Source: Bacillota bacterium (GTDB lineage Bacteria > Bacillota > Clostridia > Oscillospirales > Oscillospiraceae). From it: DNA of 46,034 nt. The DNA lies in the NCBI GenBank assembly GCA_029224785.1, contig JAQXVF010000017.1:1-46034 (forward strand), written 5' to 3'. Each line of letters opens with the position of its first letter. Positions within the stretch are counted from its first letter, which is position 1. Positions 1-7,629 of the stretch are shown piece by piece. Below the pieces are notes generated by a model. That model was given only the letters and a program-made list of their open reading frames with translations. It was not told where the DNA came from and did not search any database. A program made the position numbers and the translations under genes.

Positions 1-33
1 CGTTTCTGCCTTTTCGCTTTCCTTTTGGTATGT

Positions 34-39
34 TATAAT
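34..39 (+). promoter_or_regulatory. Possible extended -10 promoter for the RAYT gene
   Basis: TATAAT lies at 34-39, preceded by TG and one base, which is the extended -10 form. No good -35 box is visible 17 nt upstream. It sits 55 nt before the transposase start, and a palindrome at 48-66 would fall in the 5' leader. Sequence pattern only. Confidence 0.4.
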
Positions 40-47
40 CGAATAAC

Positions 48-66
48 GGGACGGGAAACCCGTCCC
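48..66. repeat. REP-like palindrome, copy 1 (upstream of RAYT)
   Basis: GGGACGGG at 48-55 pairs perfectly with CCCGTCCC at 59-66 around a 3-nt AAA loop, followed by CTAC. The same 8-bp stem recurs at 213-231, 362-380 and 401-419, inside the neighbouring transposase gene. Short GC-rich palindromes next to a RAYT gene are the usual arrangement of REP sequences. Confidence 0.75.
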
Positions 67-94
67 CTACAAAACCGCAAAGGATGGGGACGGC

Positions 95-622
95 GTGGAG
101 CTTCAAAAAAGAAAACCCAATCGGCTATGGGAATATGATTACAGCACAAACGGTGCCTATTTCGTCACCATTTGCACCCAGGACAGACGCAAAATCCTGT
201 CCTCTATCGTAGGGGACGGGTCTCCCGTCCCAAAACCTTGCGGAATAATCGCTGAGAAACTCATTGCGCAAATCCCGGAGAAATACCCAACGGTATCGGT
301 AGATAATTATGTAATTATGCCGGATCACATTCATATGCTGTTTCGGTTTGATTGTTATTCCGGGACGGGGAACCCGTCCCCTACGGTTGATTGTTATTCC
401 GGGACGGGAAACCCGTCCCCTACGCTGGGTAATGTGATTGGTTGGTATAAATACCAGGTGACAAAACAGGTTAATCTGCAATCAAATAACAAAAGCGAAA
501 GGGTATTCCAGCGTTCCTATTACGACCATGTGATCCGCAATCAGCGAGATTACGACGAAATATGGCAATATATCGAAAACAATCCAAGAAAATGGCTCAC
601 AGAAAGAACAGTATACAAATAA
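95..622 (+). CDS. REP-associated tyrosine transposase (RAYT, IS200-like Y1 family)
   Basis: A 175-residue single-strand DNA transposase of the Y1/HUH type. The HUH metal-binding motif is HIH at residues 78-80, in NYVIMPDHIH. A helix with the candidate catalytic tyrosine follows (WYKY, 117-120), then the conserved FQRSYYDHVIRN (138-149) and the C-terminal ENNPRKW. Start is GTG at 95, with AAGGA about 10 nt upstream. Two regions are unusual: residues about 39-46 and 87-112 are encoded by REP-like palindromes, the second as a 13-residue tandem duplication. Both lie in loops between fold elements, and the frame stays open. RAYTs are single-copy domesticated transposases thought to mobilise REP elements. 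It may still be active, because all the motifs are present. Confidence 0.88.
   Translation: MELQKRKPNRLWEYDYSTNGAYFVTICTQDRRKILSSIVGDGSPVPKPCGIIAEKLIAQIPEKYPTVSVDNYVIMPDHIHMLFRFDCYSGTGNPSPTVDCYSGTGNPSPTLGNVIGWYKYQVTKQVNLQSNNKSERVFQRSYYDHVIRNQRDYDEIWQYIENNPRKWLTERTVYK
213..231. repeat. REP-like palindrome, copy 2 (inside RAYT, reversed orientation)
   Basis: GGGACGGG (213-220), TCT loop, CCCGTCCC (224-231). GTAG precedes the stem here, whereas CTAC follows it in copies 1, 3 and 4, so this copy is in the opposite orientation. It encodes VGDGSPVP within the transposase without breaking the frame. Confidence 0.75.
350..427 (+). repeat. 39-bp tandem duplication with REP-like palindromes 3 and 4
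   Basis: Two head-to-tail 39-nt units (350-388 and 389-427), each with one palindrome (362-380 and 401-419) followed by CTAC. The two palindromes differ at one loop base (GAA versus AAA). Because 39 is a multiple of three, each unit adds 13 residues (about DCYSGTGNPSPTV) to the transposase in frame. The insertion lies directly after the HUH strand. Confidence 0.85.
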
Positions 623-691
623 CCGTCCTTTTTGCAGGAGAAGTTGACACAGTGTTTCCCTGTTCAGAAAAGTAGATTTTTGAACGCATAA

Positions 692-739
692 TCAGACCGC
701 ATCCTTTCACGAAAAATACCGAAAAAGGATGCGGTCTGA
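692..739. repeat. Long inverted repeat downstream of RAYT
   Basis: A perfect 16-bp stem (692-707 with 724-739) around a 16-nt loop, extended outward by CATAA/TTATG with a one-base bulge. It lies 70 nt after the transposase stop. There is no T tract, so it is a poor intrinsic terminator. It could be an end structure of the transposon-like unit or a remnant repeat. Function unknown. Confidence 0.6.
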
Positions 740-750
740 CTTATGGCATA

Positions 751-792
751 AAAACAAGAAAAACCCTTGAAACTCTAAGAGTTTCAAGGGTT

Positions 793-793
<1 letters not shown>
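751..793 (-). terminator. Intrinsic terminator of tRNA-Thr
   Basis: Perfect 15-bp stem (761-775 with 779-793) and a 3-nt loop. On the minus strand it is followed by a T-rich tail (TTCTTGTTTTTA). The stem begins at the last base of the tRNA CCA end, so the terminator abuts the tRNA. Confidence 0.85.
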
Positions 794-868
<75 letters not shown>

Positions 869-890
869 ATCTACCGCAATCAGCTTTGTC

Positions 891-919
891 ATTATAGTAT
901 GGGGGACCAAAAAAGTCAA
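891..919 (-). promoter_or_regulatory. Promoter of tRNA-Thr
   Basis: Minus strand: -35 TTGACT (914-919), 17-nt spacer, -10 TATAAT (891-896). Initiation near 884 would give a leader of about 15 nt before the mature tRNA end at 868. Typical of a strong stable-RNA promoter. Confidence 0.85.
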
Positions 920-954
920 GTGCTATTTTTCAAAAACGACAAATTCTTTTTCTT

Positions 955-983
955 GGGCGCACTGCAGTTACCGCAGTGCGCCC
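955..983 (-). terminator. Hairpin at the end of the S10-spc-alpha operon (no U tract)
   Basis: Perfect 11-bp stem GGGCGCACTGC/GCAGTGCGCCC around 7 nt, 14 nt after the rplQ stop. In the transcribed (minus) orientation it is followed by AAGAAAAAG and not by a T run, so it may act as a 3' stabiliser or a leaky terminator. Some read-through into tRNA-Thr is possible. Confidence 0.5.
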
Positions 984-997
984 ATCCTATCTGTTGA

Positions 998-1339
998 TCA
1001 GATCAGCTCGATGACTGCCATCTCGGCGGCATCGCCGCGGCGAGCGCCGGTACGGGTCACTCTGGTGTAGCCGCCGTTGCGGTCGGCGTACTTGGGAGCG
1101 ACTTCCTTGAACAGCTTCTGAACCACGTCTTCCTTGGTCACATAAGCCATCGCTCTGCGGTAAGCAGCCAGATTGCCCTTCTTGCCCAGGGTGATCATCT
1201 TCTCCACCACGGGCTGTACTTCCTTTGCGCGGTAGAAGGTGGTCTCAATCTTGCCGTTTGCCAGCAGGTCGGTCACCTGCTGACGCAGCAGGGCCTTTCT
1301 CTGATCGCTGGTCTTACCCAGCTTACGAGTGCCGAACAT
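998..1339 (-). CDS. rplQ: 50S ribosomal protein L17
   Basis: L17 binds 23S rRNA near the exit tunnel. The 113-residue product has the family start ([20 protein letters not shown]) and the usual bacterial length; the C terminus [10 protein letters not shown] matches the common L17 ending. The ATG at 1339 has GGAGG 8 nt upstream. It is the last gene of the S10-spc-alpha operon, 15 nt after rpoA. A hairpin follows at 955-983. No ecfA, truA, rplM or rpsI genes follow, although these often come next in Firmicutes. Confidence 0.97.
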   Translation of the reverse strand: MFGTRKLGKTSDQRKALLRQQVTDLLANGKIETTFYRAKEVQPVVEKMITLGKKGNLAAYRRAMAYVTKEDVVQKLFKEVAPKYADRNGGYTRVTRTGARRGDAAEMAVIELI

Positions 1340-1354
1340 GAACGTTTCCTCCTT

Positions 1355-2314
1355 TTAGTTGTTGCTGCCAGAATCATCGCTGGCCAGGGACAGTCCCATC
1401 ATTTCCAACTTCTTCTGAACCTCGTCCAGGGACTTCTTGCCCATGTTGCGAACCTTCATCATATCCTCACCGGTCTTGCCGATCAGGTCGGCTACGGTGT
1501 TGATGTTGGCGCGCTTCAGGCAGTTGAAGCTGCGGACAGACAGATCCAGCTCGTCAATGGTCATCAGGAGCTTTGCATCCGGGCGATCGGTGGGCTTCTC
1601 CACCACGGTAGAGCCGGTGCTGACAGTATCAGACAGGGCAGTAAAGCCGCAGAGAAGATCGGACATGATCTTGGATGCCAGACAGACGGCATCTTTTGCG
1701 GAAAGCGTGGAATCGGTCCAGACCTCAAGGGTCAGCTTATCGAAATCGGTTCTGTCACCGACACGAGTGGGCTCCACAGTGTAATTCACCTTGGTCACAG
1801 GCGAATAGATGGAGTCAATGGCGATCACACCCAGAGGCATCTGGGGATTCTTGTTCCGATCAGCGGGAACATAGCCCCGGCCCTGAGACAGGGTGATCTC
1901 CATATTAAAGGTGGCATCTTTACCCAGCTTGCAGATGTGCAGGTCGGGGTTCAGGATCTCAACTTCAGCGTCTGCTTTGATGTCGCCGGCCGTCACATCG
2001 CAGGGACCGACTGCATCAATGTAGACCGTCTTCTCACCCTGGCAATGGAGCTTGGGAATGAGCCGCTTCACATTCAGAATGATCTCGGTCACATCTTCCT
2101 TCACACCATAGACAGTGGTAAACTCGTGCTGAACGCCGGGAATCTTGATGGCCTTTGCCGCATATCCAGGCAGACTGGAAAGCAAAATACGCCGCAGTGA
2201 GTTGCCCAAGGTCATGCCATAGCCGCGCTCCAGCGGCTCTACAACAAACTTGCCGTAGGAAGTATCGTCATCAGAGCACAGGCAGGCAATCCGAGGCTTT
2301 TCAATTTCAACCAT
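1355..2314 (-). CDS. rpoA: DNA-directed RNA polymerase subunit alpha
   Basis: Scaffold subunit that dimerises to nucleate RNA polymerase assembly. The 319-residue product has the N-terminal assembly domain, with the signature [23 protein letters not shown] near residues 28-50. A linker and the C-terminal helix-hairpin-helix domain ([19 protein letters not shown] onward, about 255-310) follow; the latter contacts UP elements and activators. ATG at 2314 has AGGAGG 10 nt upstream. It sits between rpsD and rplQ, as in other alpha operons. A stable hairpin (2339-2359) separates it from rpsD. Confidence 0.98.
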   Translation of the reverse strand: MVEIEKPRIACLCSDDDTSYGKFVVEPLERGYGMTLGNSLRRILLSSLPGYAAKAIKIPGVQHEFTTVYGVKEDVTEIILNVKRLIPKLHCQGEKTVYIDAVGPCDVTAGDIKADAEVEILNPDLHICKLGKDATFNMEITLSQGRGYVPADRNKNPQMPLGVIAIDSIYSPVTKVNYTVEPTRVGDRTDFDKLTLEVWTDSTLSAKDAVCLASKIMSDLLCGFTALSDTVSTGSTVVEKPTDRPDAKLLMTIDELDLSVRSFNCLKRANINTVADLIGKTGEDMMKVRNMGKKSLDEVQKKLEMMGLSLASDDSGSNN

Positions 2315-2338
2315 GAATCATTACCCTCCTTTACTGTT

Positions 2339-2359
2339 GTGGAGCGGAGACCGCTCCAC
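2339..2359 (-). promoter_or_regulatory. Intra-operon hairpin between rpsD and rpoA
   Basis: GTGGAGCGG (2339-2347) and CCGCTCCAC (2351-2359) form a perfect 9-bp stem with a 3-nt loop in the 75-nt rpsD-rpoA gap. No T run follows. It could be a processing, stabilising or attenuation structure. Only the structure is seen. Confidence 0.55.
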
Positions 2360-2389
2360 TTGCGAACACACGAACGATCAAGGGAACGA

Positions 2390-2986
2390 TTACTTGGAGT
2401 ACAACTCGACGATCAGGTGCACTGCGATCTCGAAGTCGATGTCACCCAGAGCAGGCATGGCAAGCACTTTGCCCTGGAGGGCGTTCTTGTCACGATCCAG
2501 CCACTTGGGGGCAGCAACGAATGCGTCGTCTTCCTTCAGTTTCTTGAAGAAAGCATTGGAAACACTCTTCTCGCACACGGCAACCACGTCGCCGGACTTC
2601 ACCAGGTAGCTGGGGATGTCCACACGCTGGCCGTTCACGGTGAAATGACCATGGTTCACCAGCTGGCGAGCCTGGCGGCGGGAGTTTGCAAAGCCCAGGC
2701 GGTACACAACGTTGTCCAGTCTGCGCTCGACCAGGCTCATCAGCTCTTCGCCGGTGTTGCCGGGCATACGGGACGCCTTCTCGAAGTAGTTGCGGAACTG
2801 CTTCTCCTGGATTCCGTAAACAAATTTCACTTTCTGCTTCTCAGTAAGCTGAGTGGCGTACTCAGACTTCTTTGCTCTTCTCTGACCGCCGGGGTTCTTG
2901 TTGGAAGTTTTGGAATAACCCATTGCGGCAGGAGAAACGCCCAGCGTTCTGCAACGCTTCAGCACAGGCTGCATATTCTTAGCCAT
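2390..2986 (-). CDS. rpsD: 30S ribosomal protein S4 (zinc-free form)
   Basis: Primary 16S rRNA binder that starts 30S body assembly; in Bacillus it represses its own synthesis. The 198-residue product has the N-terminal S4 domain and the RNA-binding S4 fold at SLVERRLDNVVYRLGFANSR (about 85-104). The N terminus (KNMQPVLKRCRTLG) lacks the four-cysteine zinc site of the C+ paralogue, so this is the C- form. It lies between rpsK and rpoA, which is the alpha-operon position. ATG at 2986 has AGGAGG 11 nt upstream. Confidence 0.97.
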   Translation of the reverse strand: MAKNMQPVLKRCRTLGVSPAAMGYSKTSNKNPGGQRRAKKSEYATQLTEKQKVKFVYGIQEKQFRNYFEKASRMPGNTGEELMSLVERRLDNVVYRLGFANSRRQARQLVNHGHFTVNGQRVDIPSYLVKSGDVVAVCEKSVSNAFFKKLKEDDAFVAAPKWLDRDKNALQGKVLAMPALGDIDFEIAVHLIVELYSK

Positions 2987-3012
2987 ATTCTTAAATTCCT
3001 CCTAATGCAAAA

Positions 3013-3408
3013 TCAGACACGGCGTCTCTTGGGGGGACGGCAACCATTGTGTGCAATGGGAGTCACATCCTTGATCATTACAACTTCCAGGCCAGCGGAC
3101 TGCAGCGCACGGATGGCTGCTTCGCGTCCCTGACCGGGGCCCTTCACATAAACCTCAACGGTCTTCAGGCCATACTCCATAGCAGCCTTCGCCGCAGTCT
3201 CGGCAGCGGTCTGGGCAGCATAGGGAGTGGACTTACGGGAGCCACGGAAGCCCAGTCCACCGGAAGAAGCCCAGCTGAGGGCATTGCCTTCCAGGTCGGT
3301 GATGGTCACCATGGTGTTGTTGAAAGAGGAACGGATATGTGCCGCACCCTTCTCAACAACCTTGCGCTCGCGACGGCGCTTTACGACTTTCTTTGTTGCT
3401 TTAGCCAT
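3013..3408 (-). CDS. rpsK: 30S ribosomal protein S11
   Basis: S11 lies on the 30S platform next to the mRNA exit. The 131-residue product shows the family core: [13 protein letters not shown] (30-42), the [14 protein letters not shown] segment (53-66), [16 protein letters not shown] (88-103) and the basic end [11 protein letters not shown]. Length is normal. It is 15 nt downstream of rpsM and 26 nt before rpsD. Confidence 0.97.
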   Translation of the reverse strand: MAKATKKVVKRRRERKVVEKGAAHIRSSFNNTMVTITDLEGNALSWASSGGLGFRGSRKSTPYAAQTAAETAAKAAMEYGLKTVEVYVKGPGQGREAAIRALQSAGLEVVMIKDVTPIAHNGCRPPKRRRV

Positions 3409-3423
3409 TACATATCCCTCCTT

Positions 3424-3792
3424 TTACTTCTTCTTGTTGGCGATGGTCTTCTTGGGACCCTTACGGGTACGGGCGTTGGTCTTGGTACGCTGGCCATGGA
3501 CAGGCAGGCCGCGGCGATGCCGGAGACCACGGTAGCAGCCGATTTCGCTGAGCCGCTTGATGTTCATAGCGGTCTCACGGCGCAGGTCGCCTTCGATGGT
3601 GAAGTGGTGCTCTACTGCGTCACGCAGCTTTGCTTCCTGATCCTCGGTCAGGTCCTTCACGCGGGTGTCAGCGTCGATACCGGTCATTTCCAGAACCTTT
3701 GCGGCTCTTGCCGGGCCAATGCCGTAGATATAGGTCAGGGCGACTTCGATGCGTTTGTCGCGGGGAAGTTCAATACCAGAAATACGTGCCAT
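3424..3792 (-). CDS. rpsM: 30S ribosomal protein S13
   Basis: Head protein of the 30S subunit that forms intersubunit bridges and touches the P-site tRNA through its basic tail. The 122-residue product starts [21 protein letters not shown]. The helix-hairpin-helix is IYGIGPARA (23-31), [25 protein letters not shown] is the conserved rRNA-binding segment, and the end is lysine-rich (KKTIANKKK). It follows rpmJ and precedes rpsK. Confidence 0.97.
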   Translation of the reverse strand: MARISGIELPRDKRIEVALTYIYGIGPARAAKVLEMTGIDADTRVKDLTEDQEAKLRDAVEHHFTIEGDLRRETAMNIKRLSEIGCYRGLRHRRGLPVHGQRTKTNARTRKGPKKTIANKKK

Positions 3793-3811
3793 ACTACTTC
3801 AGCACCTCCTA

Positions 3812-3925
3812 TTAGCCTTGTCTCTGCTTATGCTTGGGGTTTTCGCAAATTACCATTACGCGACCCTTGCGCTTAATAACCTTACACTTTTCGCACATGG
3901 GTTTAACGGACGGTCTTACCTTCAT
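3812..3925 (-). CDS. rpmJ: 50S ribosomal protein L36 (zinc-binding form)
   Basis: A 37-residue protein read from the sequence between rpsM and infA: it begins [20 protein letters not shown] and ends [10 protein letters not shown]. Cys11, Cys14, Cys27 and His32 form the zinc site of the C+ type. L36 stabilises 23S rRNA near the peptidyl transferase centre. It lies 19 nt before the rpsM start, the usual Firmicutes position. Stop is TAA at 3812-3814. Confidence 0.96.
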   Translation of the reverse strand: MKVRPSVKPMCEKCKVIKRKGRVMVICENPKHKQRQG

Positions 3926-3964
3926 ACTGTTTAACCTCCATATGAGATCAATGTCTCGAAAATG

Positions 3965-4183
3965 TTACTTGCTTCTCCAGGTGATCCGGCCTTGGGTCAG
4001 ATCATAGGGAGACATTTGAACGGTTACCTTGTCACCGGGCAAGATCTTGATATAGTTCATTCTGAGCTTGCCGGAAATATGTGCCAGAATGGTGTGTCCA
4101 TTGCCAATGTCAACATTGAACATAGCATTCGGCAATGCATCGACTACGATGCCCTCAATCTCGATTACGTCATCTTTTGCCAA
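3965..4183 (-). CDS. infA: Translation initiation factor IF-1
   Basis: A 72-residue OB-fold factor that occupies the A site during initiation. The sequence runs [20 protein letters not shown] through [20 protein letters not shown] to [13 protein letters not shown], full length for the family. The start is taken as TTG at 4183, because GGGAGG lies 8 nt upstream and the protein then begins at the family position. The frame is open further upstream, but only over the end of the KOW gene, with no homology to IF-1. The 14-nt overlap with the preceding gene suggests translational coupling. Confidence 0.96.
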   Translation of the reverse strand: MAKDDVIEIEGIVVDALPNAMFNVDIGNGHTILAHISGKLRMNYIKILPGDKVTVQMSPYDLTQGRITWRSK

Positions 4184-4490
4184 GTTGTAAACCTCCCAGG
4201 GTATGACTTTGCAGTTCCTGTCCCAGCCGGGCCAGGTCTTTCCGTAATTCACTGTTGAGCACTTTGTCGCCAGCCAAAAGCTTAGCCGCAACTCTGGTCT
4301 CAGGGTGAAGGACTGATTCTATGTGCCGGATTTTCTTCTTTTTCGGCTTCTCCAGGGGGCGATTGGTCCCGTTTACCAGCAGGACGAAGGGCGGACATAC
4401 CTCTTTTACATAGTAAAGAGATCCGCTGTCCCGTCCCGCCCGGGAAATCACCACATCGGAGACCTGTAAAATCTGACTGTCCGGGTCCAT
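4170..4490 (-). CDS. KOW-domain RNA-binding protein (L14e/L19e-like)
   Basis: A 106-residue protein with an N-terminal KOW-like segment ([20 protein letters not shown], about 9-28) and a lysine-rich stretch (KPKKKKIRH). Proteins of this kind are regularly encoded between map and infA in clostridia and are annotated as ribosomal or RNA-binding KOW proteins; the precise role is not established. ATG at 4490 is preferred, because AAGGA lies 8 nt upstream. An ATG nine bases earlier has no spacing to an SD. The gene begins 2 nt after the map stop, and its 3' end overlaps the infA start by 14 nt. Confidence 0.85.
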   Translation of the reverse strand: MDPDSQILQVSDVVISRAGRDSGSLYYVKEVCPPFVLLVNGTNRPLEKPKKKKIRHIESVLHPETRVAAKLLAGDKVLNSELRKDLARLGQELQSHTLGGLQLGKR

Positions 4491-4492
4491 GA

Positions 4493-5248
4493 TCAACATC
4501 CTTCAGTGACGGTGAGTATTTCCGGCTCCCCGTCGGTGATGAGTACAGTATTTTCGTAGTGGGCAGAGAGCTTTCCATCGGCGGTTACGGTGGTCCACCG
4601 GTCCTGAAGGACCCGAACCTCGTAATCACCTACGCAGACCATGGGTTCAATGGCCAGCGTCATTCCGGGAAGCAGTCTTGGTCCACGACCGGGACTGCCG
4701 AAATTCGGCACTTCCGGTTCCTCATGCAGTTGTGCTCCTACGCCGTGACCTACGAAGGAACGCACAACCGAATAACCGTTAGACTCCACGTGCATTTGTA
4801 TGGCGTGGGAGATATCGGATACTCTGTATCCCTTGGTCGCGAAACGGAGGCCCTCATAGAAGCTCTGCTTCGTGACATCGATCAGTTTCCGGGCTTCGGC
4901 GCTGATCACGCCGCAGGGGAAGGTCGCCGCACAATCGCCATGAAATCCCTTGTAGTAAGCGCCCACATCCACGGAAACGATATCTCCCTCTTTCAGGACA
5001 TATCCTCCGGGGATCCCGTGAATGACCGTCTCATTCACGGAAATACAGGCACTTGCAGGGAAGCCGCCATAATTCAGGAACGACGGTTTTGCGCCCTGAC
5101 TCACGATAAAATCGTGGACTGCTTTGTCAATCTCCTTTGTGGATACGCCGGGCCTTACCATATCCCCTGCCAGAGCACGGGCTGCCGCGGTAATTTTACA
5201 AGCCTGACGCATACACGCAAGTTCATGTTCATTTTTGATTGGGATCAT
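4493..5248 (-). CDS. map: Methionine aminopeptidase, type I
   Basis: Removes the initiator methionine from nascent proteins after deformylation. The 251-residue pita-bread fold has all five metal ligands: Asp94 (VDVGAYY), Asp105 (FHGDCA), His168 (FVGHGVG), Glu201 (AIEPM) and Glu232 (YENTV). His77 in VIHGIP is the usual substrate-contact histidine. There is no N-terminal extension, so it is the short type Ia form. Its ATG overlaps the adk stop (ATGA), implying coupled translation. The adk-map-infA order is standard in Firmicutes. Confidence 0.97.
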   Translation of the reverse strand: MIPIKNEHELACMRQACKITAAARALAGDMVRPGVSTKEIDKAVHDFIVSQGAKPSFLNYGGFPASACISVNETVIHGIPGGYVLKEGDIVSVDVGAYYKGFHGDCAATFPCGVISAEARKLIDVTKQSFYEGLRFATKGYRVSDISHAIQMHVESNGYSVVRSFVGHGVGAQLHEEPEVPNFGSPGRGPRLLPGMTLAIEPMVCVGDYEVRVLQDRWTTVTADGKLSAHYENTVLITDGEPEILTVTEGC

Positions 5249-5883
5249 ACCTTCGCCTCAATTGCAGCGAGGATATCCTCGTTGGCCTTCCCGATGGGCT
5301 GGTTGCCGTCGATCAGCCGCAGCTTGCCGAGATTCCGGTAGAAATCCTTCAGGACCTCGGTTTGCTGGTGGTAGACCTCCAAACGTCTGCGAACCGTCTC
5401 CGGCGCATCGTCCTTCCGGGTCACCAGCTCGCTGCCGCACAGGTCACAGCAGCCTTCCTTTTTGGGGGGATTGGCGACTACATGATAGCTGGCGCCGCAT
5501 TTGCTGCAAACCCGCCGGCCGGTCATCCGGCCCTCGATCACACTGTCGTCAATCTCAATGGAAACCACATGGTCAATTCTCACGCCTTTCCGTTCCAGCG
5601 CCTCCGCCTGGGGCAGCGTGCGGGGCACGCCGTCCAGAATGAAGCCGCCTTTGCAGTCGGGCTGGGCCACCCGTTCCGCAACGATGTCCAAAATGACATC
5701 GTCGGGAACCAGCAGGCCGTTGTCCATATAGTACTTTGCTTTCTTGCCCACCTCGGTGCCGTTTCTCATGGCTTCCCGAAGCATATTTCCGGTGGAAATG
5801 GCAGGAATGGCCAGCTTCTCAGTAAGAAGCTCCGCCTGTGTTCCCTTGCCGGCACCGGGGGCACCCAACAAAATCAGGTTCAC
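5245..5883 (-). CDS. adk: Adenylate kinase (zinc-LID form)
   Basis: Catalyses ATP + AMP to 2 ADP. The 212-residue long-form enzyme has the P-loop GAPGAGKGT at 7-15, the AMP-binding segment with TGNMLREAM, and FILDGVPRTLPQAEAL in the core. The LID contains two CxxC pairs (CSKCG and CDLCG), the structural zinc site common in Gram-positive enzymes. Start is GTG at 5883, with GGAGG 7 nt upstream. It overlaps map by 4 nt and follows secY by 13 nt. Confidence 0.97.
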   Translation of the reverse strand: MNLILLGAPGAGKGTQAELLTEKLAIPAISTGNMLREAMRNGTEVGKKAKYYMDNGLLVPDDVILDIVAERVAQPDCKGGFILDGVPRTLPQAEALERKGVRIDHVVSIEIDDSVIEGRMTGRRVCSKCGASYHVVANPPKKEGCCDLCGSELVTRKDDAPETVRRRLEVYHQQTEVLKDFYRNLGKLRLIDGNQPIGKANEDILAAIEAKV

Positions 5884-5896
5884 GCAATCGCCTCCG

Positions 5897-7174
5897 TTAA
5901 TCCAGGAAGCCCTTGTAGTGACGCATCAGCATCTGTGCTTCCAGAGCCTTCACGGTCTCCAGGGCAACACCCACCACGATGATAACGGAAGTACCGCCGA
6001 TGGACAGGTTGCGGAAGGAGGTCATGACGTCGCCTGCAATGATGGGCAGCATGGCCACAACGCCCAGATAGATGGCGCCGAAGACCACGATCTTGTTGAT
6101 GACCTTCTGGATGAAGTCAGCGGTGGGCTTGCCCGGACGGAAGCCGGGGATGAAGCCGCCGTTTTTCTTCAGGTTGTTGGCAATCTCCACGGGATCGTAC
6201 TGGATCGCCGCATAGAACCAGCTAAAGAAGAAGATCAGCAGGAAGTACATCGCCGCGTAGAACCAGCTTGTGGAGCTCCACAGGTTGTCATACCACCAGT
6301 TGCCCTTGCCCACACCTGCAAAAGCGCAGATGGTAGCAGGAATGCTGCAGATGGACTGAGCGAAGATGATGGGCAGAACACCGGTCATACTCACCTTGAT
6401 GGGCAGGTTGGTGCTCTGGCCGCCGTAGACCTTGCGGCCCACAACGCGCTTTGCGTACTGGACGGGGATCCGGCGCTCTGCATCGTTGATGAAGACGATG
6501 AACAGCATCAGCGCTGCCATGCCCACCAGAACGATGATCACCTGCCACCAGATCATGGAGGTCATGCCATGGATCAGGGAGGGGATCCGGGAGATGATAT
6601 TGGCAAACAGGATCATGGAGATGCCGTTGCCGATGCCATGCTCGGTGATCTGCTCACCCAGCCACATCACCGCGGCGGAGCCGGCGGTGAACGCCAGGAC
6701 AATGACGATTCCGGCCAGCCAGCCGTCATTGGTAATGATGGACATTCCGTAGGAAGCATAGTTCTTGAGCATGGTGTAATAGGCGAAGCCCATTACAAGA
6801 CCCAGACCCACCGTGGTGTAACGGGTGATCCGCTCAATCTTCTTCTTGCCTTCCTCGCCGCCTTCCTTTGCCAGCCGCTCCAGAGGAGGAATGGCAATGG
6901 TCAGAAGCTGGATGATAATGGAAGCGTTGATATAGGGCTGGATAGACAGCGCCAGCACGGTTGCCTGGGAGAAGGCGGAACCGGACATGGCATTGTACAG
7001 ACCCAGGATGGTGTTGGAAAGGGTGGTGTCGAAGTAGGTCGCCAGCGTCTTTACATCAATGTACGGGACGGGGATCACATTGCCCAGTCTGTACACCAGC
7101 AGCACCATCAGAGTGAAAATGAGCTTTTTACGAAGTTCAGGAATTTTCCAGGCGTTCTGAAGTGTACCAAACAC
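5897..7174 (-). CDS. secY: Protein translocase subunit SecY
   Basis: Channel-forming subunit of the SecYEG translocon in the cytoplasmic membrane. The 425-residue product has about ten hydrophobic segments, the start FGTLQNAWKIPELRKKLIFT, and the family segments INASIIIQLL, GNGISMILFANI, and NLKKNGGFIPGFRPGKPT in the cytosolic loop before the last helices. Start is GTG at 7174, directly after the rplO stop, with GAGGTGG inside the rplO end as SD. Translation is probably coupled to rplO. Confidence 0.97.
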   Translation of the reverse strand: MFGTLQNAWKIPELRKKLIFTLMVLLVYRLGNVIPVPYIDVKTLATYFDTTLSNTILGLYNAMSGSAFSQATVLALSIQPYINASIIIQLLTIAIPPLERLAKEGGEEGKKKIERITRYTTVGLGLVMGFAYYTMLKNYASYGMSIITNDGWLAGIVIVLAFTAGSAAVMWLGEQITEHGIGNGISMILFANIISRIPSLIHGMTSMIWWQVIIVLVGMAALMLFIVFINDAERRIPVQYAKRVVGRKVYGGQSTNLPIKVSMTGVLPIIFAQSICSIPATICAFAGVGKGNWWYDNLWSSTSWFYAAMYFLLIFFFSWFYAAIQYDPVEIANNLKKNGGFIPGFRPGKPTADFIQKVINKIVVFGAIYLGVVAMLPIIAGDVMTSFRNLSIGGTSVIIVVGVALETVKALEAQMLMRHYKGFLD

Positions 7175-7615
7175 TTAGACCACCTCGGTCTTTCCGCCAG
7201 CCTGCTCGATCTTTTCTTTTGCAGTCTCAGAGAAAGCCGCAGCCTTGACCGTAATCTTCTTTGTCAGATTGCCGTTGGACAGAATCTTCAGACCGTTGGG
7301 GCAGGAGGAAATCACACCTGCCTCGATCAGAGCAGCAGCGTCCACCACAGCGCCGTCCTCAAAAGCATTCAGCGCAGCGACATTCACAGCAGTCAGAGGC
7401 TTTGCAAAGATGTTGTTGAAGCCACGCTTCGGGATCCGGCGTGCCAGAGGCATCTGGCCGCCTTCGAAGCCGGCGCGGATCTTGCCGCCGGAGCGGGCCT
7501 TCTGACCCTTGTGACCACGGCCACCGGTCTTGCCGTTGCCGGAGCCTGCGCCGCGGCCCTTACGCTTACCTACCTGGGTAGAACCCACGACAGGAGAAAG
7601 TTCAGAGAGCTTCAT
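7175..7615 (-). CDS. rplO: 50S ribosomal protein L15
   Basis: Late-assembly 50S protein. The 146-residue product begins [20 protein letters not shown] and has the glycine-rich rRNA-binding arm [20 protein letters not shown] (22-41), then [17 protein letters not shown] (49-65) and a globular C-terminal domain. It sits between rpmD and secY, as in other spc operons. ATG at 7615 has AGGAGGAG upstream. Confidence 0.97.
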   Translation of the reverse strand: MKLSELSPVVGSTQVGKRKGRGAGSGNGKTGGRGHKGQKARSGGKIRAGFEGGQMPLARRIPKRGFNNIFAKPLTAVNVAALNAFEDGAVVDAAALIEAGVISSCPNGLKILSNGNLTKKITVKAAAFSETAKEKIEQAGGKTEVV

Positions 7616-7629
7616 TTCTTGTCTCCTCC

